DNA of 13,101 bases from CAYNFT01 sp964396535 (GTDB taxonomy: Bacteria > Chloroflexota > Dehalococcoidia > Dehalococcoidales > UBA2162). Made by a program: the position numbers and the translations under genes. Positions 1-5,596 of this stretch are shown here, in pieces; within the stretch, counting starts at the first letter, position 1, and each line of letters begins with the position of its first letter. The notes beneath the pieces were generated by a model. That model saw only the letters and a program-made list of their open reading frames with translations. It had not been told where the DNA came from and did not search any database. Where the stretch lies: assembly GCA_964396535.1 (NCBI GenBank), contig CAYNFT010000057.1:1-13101 (forward strand). Reading direction: 5' to 3'.

Positions 1-2
1 GG

Positions 3-116
3 GGTTTGAATGTCGCTCTGGTGGAAATCACCAGGGCACTCGTCGGACTTACTCTTGCCTTTCAAAATGGCAACCTTGTTGTGACCACGGGATTAATTAT
101 CGATATAACTATTTAG
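3..116 (+). CDS. Possible C-terminal tail of an upstream plus-strand gene (partial)
   Basis: One plus-strand frame is open from the window edge to a TAG at 114-116. It encodes about 37 residues with a regular alternation of hydrophobic strands (for example VALVEITRALVGLTLAF, then NLVVTTGLIIDITI). The pattern looks protein-like, but I recognise no family. Its stop overlaps the stop of the minus-strand lipoprotein (113-115), a normal convergent arrangement. An 18-34 inverted repeat (CTGGTG, 5-nt loop, CACCAG) lies inside this frame. With no start visible, it could be a chance opening. Confidence 0.3.
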   Translation, partial: GLNVALVEITRALVGLTLAFQNGNLVVTTGLIIDITI

Positions 117-850
117 TCTAATATGGCGTAAACTACCTGGATATCAATACTAACCATCATCTCTCCGGGACTGATTGGTGTCGTCGGTGCTACTGCTCCT
201 TCTGCCAATCTCGGAGGTTGTGAGTATACAGGATAGGAGATACTTTCTGAGATATAGGTGGGCTTACCCAGTCTGACTCCACTCAAGTTAGCCAGTTGCT
301 CAGCTTTAGTCTTTGCATCGGTCATCGCCTTATTCCTGGCTTCTGTACGGTATTCTGAAGGGTCATCAATCGAAAAACTGATGCCATCTATTCGAGTGAA
401 ATCTCCTCCGGCTTCAACCACAGAGTCAACAATAGAACCGGTCTTATTTATCTCGCGAATCTTGGCCATAACCATATTAGTCACGCGGTAGCCAATTACT
501 ATCTCTTCTTGTCTGTCTTTGTCCCACCTCGTTACCTGCTGAATGCTGAAGTATTGAGTCTGAATGTCTTTTTCAGCCACCCCTTCACTTTTCAGAGCAG
601 TCATTATCTTGCCCATTGATGTTGCTGCTTCAGCCTGAGCATCAGTTACACTTGCCCCCTGGGCTGATATTCCCAGTTGCAGGGTAGCAATGTCGGGGGC
701 AGCGTTTACTTCACCATGCCCATTGACCCATATGCCTTCTTGCTGGTTGGTAGTATATACAGAGGAGCCTGTACCTGAGGTACACCCAACTAATCCCAAA
801 AAAACCAGCACCAGCACAAAACTTATAGCTAATAAACTCTTTACTCTCAC
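113..850 (-). CDS. SIMPL-domain (DUF541) lipoprotein
   Basis: Predicted periplasmic or cell-surface lipoprotein of 245 aa. I chose a GTG start at 850 because GGAGGA lies just upstream (855-860) and because this start puts a signal peptide at the very N-terminus: MRVKSLL, a long hydrophobic run, then lipobox LVGC with Cys23 as the lipidation site. A longer frame upstream (to 931) adds a charged, non-signal-like leader. From about residue 38 the protein matches the SIMPL/DUF541 family: a VNGHGEV strand near the start, a long helical segment (TDAQAEAATSMGKIMTALKS), and the late AMTDAKTKAEQLANLSGVRLG helix followed by beta strands to the end. The family is common in envelopes, and its biochemical role is poorly defined. 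Length is typical. It sits alone, with no neighbour in the same transcription unit. Confidence 0.88.
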   Translation of the reverse strand: MRVKSLLAISFVLVLVFLGLVGCTSGTGSSVYTTNQQEGIWVNGHGEVNAAPDIATLQLGISAQGASVTDAQAEAATSMGKIMTALKSEGVAEKDIQTQYFSIQQVTRWDKDRQEEIVIGYRVTNMVMAKIREINKTGSIVDSVVEAGGDFTRIDGISFSIDDPSEYRTEARNKAMTDAKTKAEQLANLSGVRLGKPTYISESISYPVYSQPPRLAEGAVAPTTPISPGEMMVSIDIQVVYAILD

Positions 851-972
851 TATTTCCTCCTTTCCCAAATTTTCTTGACCAAGGCCCCCACTTTTCGGAG
901 ATTTGGGGACACCAAATATAGTAATCGGCATGCAATAACGAAGTCATAAAATAAAGCCAGAAAAAGTTACAA

Positions 973-987
973 TATAATGACATTATA
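973..987 (-). promoter_or_regulatory. Palindrome over a -10-like box upstream of the SIMPL gene
   Basis: TATAATG-A-CATTATA is a perfect 7-1-7 palindrome. Read on the minus strand it contains TATAAT at 987-982, a perfect -10 hexamer, about 130 nt upstream of the lipoprotein start. No convincing -35 box lies 16-18 nt further upstream (nearest TTCTGA). It could be an operator overlapping a promoter, or AT-rich chance. Confidence 0.35.
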
Positions 988-1827
988 GGATACTGTCTCC
1001 GCGTCAGAAGACATTCTTCACTCGACGTAGTGCCGGCCAATAAAAAGACACTTTCGTGGACTTATTAATTTCTTCTTAAATTGTTACCTTTTCTATCCCC
1101 TTACTTTCCCACTATTTAACCAAGTGCCAGATTCTACCGAGAAAATGGTAAAACTCAGCCCGAAAATCTCTGGTTCAGGCACGATTATTGTGGGTACCGG
1201 TTTAATCGGTAAAAAGAGGAATCGCTGAAAAAACGGTCTTTTCGGTACGTCCTAAGGTCGGCAAATAAAAATAAAATCACCGTAGAGTACTATTTTCAAC
1301 CCATGCTGCCGGGTTTTTATTTATAATTCGTGGACTTTCGATAGTATTTCCAAGGCCAGATACAACCGAAATCCGTTGACCAGATACACCAAGGTGTCAA
1401 CGGACTAGCTGCAACGGATATTATCCACGGACCTTGGGGAGAAGGGTAGAATAGATATAATACTGGCTTCAATTATTGTACTTCGTTGAGGGGATAATTA
1501 CTCTTAACAACCGGTTGGGGAAAAATTGAGTTCGGTGGTTATTAAATCCCGGTAGCAAATATTTCTTTGAGGTACAACAGGCCCATGAGGGGGGACCTCC
1601 CCTTTCCATACCCGGGCTGAGGCTGAAAAACAGTCCTTATCATCTACGAATCATCACTTTTCTACGGTTATCAGTCAACGAAAAGTTATCGTATCTATAA
1701 GTAGATACGCACATTCTTTTCCTTTTATAATTTTGATATTGGTGGTGCATCGGTAACACGCCTGAATCCAACATCACACTATATTGTTTTTATCAATGGC
1801 TTCGGCACTATTGATTTACGTATCACA
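988..1827. other. Non-coding stretch with scattered inverted repeats, no gene seen
   Basis: About 840 bases without a credible coding region on either strand; all frames are broken by frequent stops. Four structures stand out: an 8-bp stem at 1373-1380/1396-1403 with a competing partner at 1412-1419; a G/C hairpin AGGGG...CCCCT at 1588-1603 followed by TTT; an 8-bp hairpin at 1690-1709 (CGTATCTA, loop TAAG, TAGATACG) followed by a T-rich run; and the short direct repeat CCAGATACA twice near 1355 and 1380. No tRNA or rRNA was seen. Confidence 0.5.
1371..1419. repeat. Overlapping inverted repeats with mutually exclusive pairing
   Basis: CCGTTGAC (1373-1380) pairs perfectly with GTCAACGG (1396-1403) across a 15-nt loop. 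ATCCGTTG (1371-1378) also pairs perfectly with CAACGGAT (1412-1419). The two stems share one arm, so only one can form at a time, as in attenuators. No gene lies close enough downstream to be an obvious target. Confidence 0.4.
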
Positions 1828-2018
1828 CAGGTGGGCAGACCCTAGCCTCTATATCCTGGCTCCCAAAATAGCCGCAGATTCGGGTTCACCCCGATTTTAT
1901 CGGGGGTCCCATCACACCACATGCGGGTTTGGCCAGGAGGGCAGGGGCACCATGATGTGTACGCGGGTTTGCTCATATGAGCTCCCATTCCGATGAGCGG
2001 CATCTCCCTGCCCACCTG
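1828..2018 (-). ncRNA. Structured element next to the transposase: candidate IS110-type guide (bridge) RNA region
   Basis: CAGGTGGGCAG at 1828-1838 and CTGCCCACCTG at 2008-2018 form a perfect 11-bp inverted repeat closing a 191-base block that starts 20 bases past the transposase stop. Inside are a second closing stem CCTGGC/GCCAGG (1855-1860/1932-1937), a nested hairpin CCCCGA-TTTTA-TCGGGG (1889-1905), a 12-base palindrome GCTCATATGAGC (1971-1982) and the direct repeat GCGGGTTTG (1923-1931 and 1963-1971). IS110-family elements encode a structured bridge RNA in a non-coding end; in the IS1111 group it lies downstream of the transposase gene. The strand is assumed to match the transposase. Transcription, internal guide loops and element ends cannot be shown by eye. 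A simple large inverted repeat is the alternative. Confidence 0.35.
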
Positions 2019-2037
2019 ATGATGCTTTCATCAACTC

Positions 2038-2979
2038 CTAGATTACTACCTCCGCTAGTTGTGCTTGCGGGAGTTGATAGAATGTCTGCCTCTTGACGAG
2101 GGTAAATGCCAAGCGTAATAGCCTGTTGAGTGCAGCTCCCACAACCTCTCTGCCATTAAGAGGGTTAGCGTGCACGGGTCGTTCTCGCCTCTGCTTGGCC
2201 CAGGCACGAAAATCAGGATTAAATCGTAGCATGGGGATAACAGCGGTCCAGGCACAGTAGCGTAACACAGGGCGTCCTTTCTTACTCATCGGGGTATGTG
2301 TGCCTTTCTTTCCTGCTGATTCCGATTCGGTAGGATTGCTGCCAGCCATCTTTATCATCTGTTTAGCATTCCGGTATGACTTGAAGGTGCCGAGCTCCGC
2401 CAGTAACCCAGCAACGCCAACATAATTGAGCCCCCTTATCGAAAGTAGATACTTTCCTTCCTCCGTTTCATCCACTAGCCTGACCAGTGTTCTCACCATA
2501 ACTCCAATCTGCCTTCTGATGAGTTCCAGTTTCTCTATCAGGAATGAAATCTCGGAGGCTACCGACAGGGCACCTGCCTCGACCCCGATTGACGTCCTTG
2601 CCGAATAATGAAGTGCTCTCAATTTCCTTCGCATAATGCGTCCCTGGTGTTTTGCTTCTATTGTCGCCACAAATTCATCCTCCGTCATCCCAGCGATCTC
2701 CTGGCGCGTGGCATCCCTGACGGTATCCCGTGTCAGCCTCTCCTTCCCAGCCTCCATGAAATCCTTGGTCCAGGCATAAAAAGCTCCCGGCTTGATGCCT
2801 TCCCGGCGACAGAGTTCATTGACTGCCACTTCCCGACGGAACCCCTCCAACACAATACGAACCTTCTCTTCCGGGGTGTACTTCCGCCTGGCTGCTACTC
2901 TAACCTGCTGCATAAAACCCTTGGTTTGTTTACTTCTGGTCTCAGCAGCATCTGCTTTATCTTTGTTTTCCTTGGACAC
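2038..2979 (-). CDS. Chimeric transposase: IS3-type HTH fused to the C-terminal part of an IS110-family transposase
   Basis: The protein is 313 aa. Its GTG start at 2979 is supported by AGGAG at 2986-2990 and an in-frame TAA just upstream. Residues about 30-92 match the IS3/IS911 OrfA HTH (YTPEEKVRIVLEG, ELCRREGIKPGAFYAWTKDF). From about residue 97 it matches IS110: the linker (MRRKLRALHYSARTSIGV), a coiled segment about 140-170, the LLSIRGLNYVGVAGLLAELG helix-hairpin-helix (178-197) of the Transposase_20 domain, and the serine-containing region GSNPTESESAGKKG (213-226). The N-terminal RuvC-like DEDD catalytic domain (about 150 residues) of IS110 proteins is absent. The frame is intact with no internal stop. 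It may be a relic of fusion by deletion between two elements, or a rearranged but expressed protein. Transposition activity by the normal IS110 mechanism is unlikely without the DEDD residues. Confidence 0.8.
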   Translation of the reverse strand: MSKENKDKADAAETRSKQTKGFMQQVRVAARRKYTPEEKVRIVLEGFRREVAVNELCRREGIKPGAFYAWTKDFMEAGKERLTRDTVRDATRQEIAGMTEDEFVATIEAKHQGRIMRRKLRALHYSARTSIGVEAGALSVASEISFLIEKLELIRRQIGVMVRTLVRLVDETEEGKYLLSIRGLNYVGVAGLLAELGTFKSYRNAKQMIKMAGSNPTESESAGKKGTHTPMSKKGRPVLRYCAWTAVIPMLRFNPDFRAWAKQRRERPVHANPLNGREVVGAALNRLLRLAFTLVKRQTFYQLPQAQLAEVVI

Positions 2980-3118
2980 ACTTAGCTCCTTTCATTGCTT
3001 TGTTAGTCTACTATCTCTCAGGAGCTTGCGCCACCCCTCTGGAGTCTTCGGTTTTAGTGGCCTTATCTGTGTCCCATTATCGCTGACGGTCTACAGCAGA
3101 TCATCTGATACATCGAAA

Positions 3119-3136
3119 AGACTATATCTATAGTCT
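3119..3136. repeat. Short perfect hairpin upstream of the transposase
   Basis: AGACTAT (3119-3125) and ATAGTCT (3130-3136) form a 7-bp stem with a 4-nt loop. It lies between the transposase start and an older transposase fragment, so it may be part of an element end. It is too short to assign. Confidence 0.4.
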
Positions 3137-3177
3137 ATTTAAAAGAAGGTTGAGACCCTGCTTCTAAGGTTGTGTCT

Positions 3178-3333
3178 TTACCGTAAAATTATACGAAGCA
3201 AGCAATCGTTCAACCTTAAAGCCAGCTTGTCCCTAGCATTTTCTTCTACCTGTCGGTCTGAATCTCCGAAGATGTACTGCAACAGGCACAATCTTAGTAT
3301 GAGTTCCAGGTCCTCGGCGGGACGGCTTGCCTG
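3178..3333 (-). pseudogene. Fragment resembling the N-terminal (DUF772) region of an IS5/IS1182-type transposase
   Basis: Between in-frame stops at 3334-3336 and 3178-3180 the minus strand encodes 51 residues without a start codon. They read EDLELILRLCLLQYIFG, then DSDRQVEENARDKLALRL. The pattern of a leucine-rich helix, a QYxxG turn and an RDxLALR motif matches the DUF772 segment near the N-terminus of IS5/IS1182 transposases. The catalytic DDE region is not present on either side. I read it as a decayed insertion-sequence remnant, in a spot also hit by the chimeric IS110-type gene. Confidence 0.45.
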
Positions 3334-3478
3334 TTATAGCCTTATGCGAAGGTAAATTTAATGAATTTAATATCTAGTTGTTACTGATGAGTCTCCCTTG
3401 AAAGGATATACCTCTTAACTCACCAAATAACTAAGTAAGATAGTAGCAGTAGAAGTAACATCTCCTAAATATATATCA

Positions 3479-4345
3479 CTATCTACCGGGATGCTCTTGG
3501 ATGAACCTGCATACGGGCATAGGCACTCCCAGTTCATCGGCAAGTTCGTATGCTTTCTGTATTTCAAATGGCATTCTTCTTGGCGATGGCGCTCCTCCTG
3601 CAGCGCTGGGAGTAGGGGGTGGCTCCATAGCGCGTGGCTTTATTCCGGCTTTCTTCATAAAGACCTGGTTGGTAAAACTCCAGACTCCACCGGTACTCAC
3701 GCTCATTACCTCGATCATCTTGTCCCTATCGAGCCCGGCTTTAAGCCCCAGGTTGATGCACTCATTAGTCACGCCTCTAATATGCTCTGAAACCATATTA
3801 TTTATCAGTTCGTAAACCTGCCCTTTTCCTGTCTCTCCAAGGTAAAATATGTTTTTACCCATAGCATCGAAAATTGGCCAGCACCTTTTAACATCTTCTT
3901 CATCGCCGCCAATCATCAGGGTCAGTTGTCCCTCGAGGTAGTGAGTGCCATCGCTTGGGTCACTTACAGCACAATCAACTACCTTGACATCCTTTTCCTT
4001 TTTAGCCCTGGTATACAAGTCCTGGCAATACTTGGGACCGATACTACTCGATAGTATTATGATAGAACCCTTCTTGATGCCTTCCCACACGCCATCTTTA
4101 CCAAAGATTACCTGGTCCGTCTGCTCGATATCACGGACCATCGTAATGATGGCATCACTAACGGCGGCCACTTCACGTGAAGATTCGGCGGCTTTCGCCC
4201 CCAGTGTCACCATCTTGTCCATCGAATCTTTGTTCAAGTCATATACCGTAACATCCAATCCGTTCCTGGGAAGACACCTTGCCATAGCCAGACCCATATT
4301 GCCCAGACCGATAAAACCTACTTTGATAGCGCTTTCAAAACTCAT
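3479..4345 (-). CDS. 3-hydroxyisobutyrate dehydrogenase-like NAD(P)-binding protein, catalytic Lys replaced by Glu
   Basis: The protein is 288 aa, the usual length for the beta-hydroxyacid dehydrogenase family. The N-terminal Rossmann motif VGFIGLGNMGLAMA (residues 9-21) and the Tyr-Asp at 35-36 fit dinucleotide binding. The segment at 122-129 (VVDCAVSD) lies where the family has its substrate-binding DxPVSGG. The normally invariant G-x-G-x-x-x-K-x-x-N-N motif is G173-K-G-Q-V-Y-E179-L-I-N182-N183, so the catalytic lysine is a glutamate. A C-terminal helical domain follows, with a Pro/Ala-rich insert at about 237-258. GGAGG lies 11-12 nt before the ATG. It is a tandem paralog of the next gene upstream (65-nt gap) and probably cotranscribed with it. 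Oxidoreductase activity of the classic type is doubtful; a partner or altered role is possible. Confidence 0.85.
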   Translation of the reverse strand: MSFESAIKVGFIGLGNMGLAMARCLPRNGLDVTVYDLNKDSMDKMVTLGAKAAESSREVAAVSDAIITMVRDIEQTDQVIFGKDGVWEGIKKGSIIILSSSIGPKYCQDLYTRAKKEKDVKVVDCAVSDPSDGTHYLEGQLTLMIGGDEEDVKRCWPIFDAMGKNIFYLGETGKGQVYELINNMVSEHIRGVTNECINLGLKAGLDRDKMIEVMSVSTGGVWSFTNQVFMKKAGIKPRAMEPPPTPSAAGGAPSPRRMPFEIQKAYELADELGVPMPVCRFIQEHPGR

Positions 4346-4410
4346 AGTGAGAATCTTCCTCCGAAATAATATTTTTGTGTTATGCCCGTCCTCGGTACTA
4401 GGCGGGCGCT

Positions 4411-5298
4411 CTAACGCCGACTCATCGCAGCAGTGTACCCGTCATACGTCTCTTCTAGGTTCAGCTTCTCCATGAACCGGACTATGGGTGCAGATGCCCC
4501 GACTTCATCAGCCAGTTCTAGAGCCACTCTTTTGTCTTTAGTCCCTAAATCCTCAGTCTGAGGTTCACCCGGAACCGTGCTGGCAGGTACGATAGACCGA
4601 GGTCCGCTCGGTGCCCGTCTGCCCATGCCTGAAAACCCCCCGCTTCTGCCGGTACCTACCATTATTCCTCTGGCAATCTGCTTCAAATCAAGCCCGGCCT
4701 TAATCGCCAGATTCGCGCACTCGCGAGCCACGATGTTGTTAGCGTACATCGCTAGATTGTTTACTGCCTTACCCGCCATCCCGGAGCCAATCGGGCCCAG
4801 GTAGAATAGGTTCTTCCCCATAGCTTCAAAAACAGGCCAGCACCGTTTAACATCTTCTTCATCACCACCGATAAAGAGAGTCCACAGTCCCCACTCTTCG
4901 CCCAGGGTAAAACTCCTAGCTTCGGCAGTAATGGGAGCGTCAATTACATGTACTCCCTTCTCTTTTGCCTTGGCATATATTTTCCGAGCGTACGAAGGGC
5001 CAATGGTAGCCGATAGGACGATAGTCTTTCCCTCGCTTATGCCTTCCCAGATCCCGTCCTTACCGAAAATAACCTGGTCGTTTTGTCTTTCGTCTCTCAC
5101 CAGACTTATAATCACATCGCTGGCAGCCGCCACTTCGCGGGAAGAGCCAGCCGCTTTTGCCCCCACTACCACCAATTCGTTGACCAAATCTTTTCTCATG
5201 TCATAAACTGTGAGCGGCACTTTCTCGAACGCCAGCTTCTTGGCTACGACCTTTCCTAGGTTTCCCAGACCTATAAAACCTACCTTTGTAGAAACCAT
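4411..5298 (-). CDS. 3-hydroxyisobutyrate dehydrogenase / beta-hydroxyacid dehydrogenase family protein
   Basis: The protein is 295 aa. It has the Rossmann motif KVGFIGLGNLGKVVAKKL (residues 5-22), the adenine-ribose region VYDMRKD (31-37) and the DAPIT substrate loop at 120-124. It keeps the complete catalytic motif G171-S-G-M-A-G-K177-A-V-N180-N181, followed by the C-terminal helical domain. The family oxidises or reduces 3-hydroxyacids or related substrates with NAD(P) in the cytoplasm. The exact substrate cannot be read here, and the loop lacks the usual SGG residues. GGGAGG lies 9 nt before the ATG at 5298. It shares long stretches with its downstream paralog (GGDEEDVKRCWP, AMGKN, FYLG), indicating tandem duplication. 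It follows the selenoprotein gene in the same direction after about 300 nt. Confidence 0.88.
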   Translation of the reverse strand: MVSTKVGFIGLGNLGKVVAKKLAFEKVPLTVYDMRKDLVNELVVVGAKAAGSSREVAAASDVIISLVRDERQNDQVIFGKDGIWEGISEGKTIVLSATIGPSYARKIYAKAKEKGVHVIDAPITAEARSFTLGEEWGLWTLFIGGDEEDVKRCWPVFEAMGKNLFYLGPIGSGMAGKAVNNLAMYANNIVARECANLAIKAGLDLKQIARGIMVGTGRSGGFSGMGRRAPSGPRSIVPASTVPGEPQTEDLGTKDKRVALELADEVGASAPIVRFMEKLNLEETYDGYTAAMSRR

Positions 5299-5433
5299 TT
5301 CCAGATTCCTCCCTTAAAATCGAGAATTACATTATCGTTACTCTCTGTCAGATTCAATAAAGCACGACTTGTCAGTAGTTCGCCCCGCTTCCTTTGGGAC
5401 TACGCCGCCTTTCTGCTACGGTCCCTGCTGATT

Positions 5434-5538
5434 TCATATTCCACACCTTTTGGATTGTCTCCACGCTTGGAGGACACCTCTGCCCGTATCTCACTCCCAG
5501 CCCCCGATTACAATGTCTACTTGACCGTCCAATTTCAT
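5434..5538 (-). pseudogene. Possible remnant of the start of a short-chain dehydrogenase gene
   Basis: In the gap between the selenoprotein and the dehydrogenase pair, the minus strand from ATG at 5538 reads MKLDGQVDIVIGG, then a TGA (5491-5493), then TGRGVLQA. This resembles the SDR nucleotide-binding start (KLxGKVAIVTGG...GIGRG). The frame ends at 5434, and nothing SDR-like was found further on. The match is short and interrupted, so a chance resemblance is possible. Confidence 0.25.
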
Positions 5539-5596
5539 TAGGTACCGCCTTGTGATATTTTCGTGGAGAAAACTCAACCCTTAACGCAGGATCCGC

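Noticed and set aside
113..931. Longer 272-aa version of the SIMPL lipoprotein
   Set aside because: The 27 extra residues are charged and would bury the lipoprotein signal peptide, and the strong GGAGGA site lies just before the GTG at 850.
1145..1228. 27-codon plus-strand frame MVKLSPKISGSGTIIVGTG
   Set aside because: No ribosome binding site, no family resemblance, and it stands alone in a gene-free region.
1784..1996. 70-aa plus-strand frame
   Set aside because: It lies in the structured block beside the transposase, has no Shine-Dalgarno site and an implausible composition.
3003..3090. SDNGTQ-like residues on the minus strand upstream of the transposase, resembling an IS3 OrfB/integrase motif
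   Set aside because: Only six residues match, the frame is closed by stops on both sides, and no other rve-type motif is nearby.
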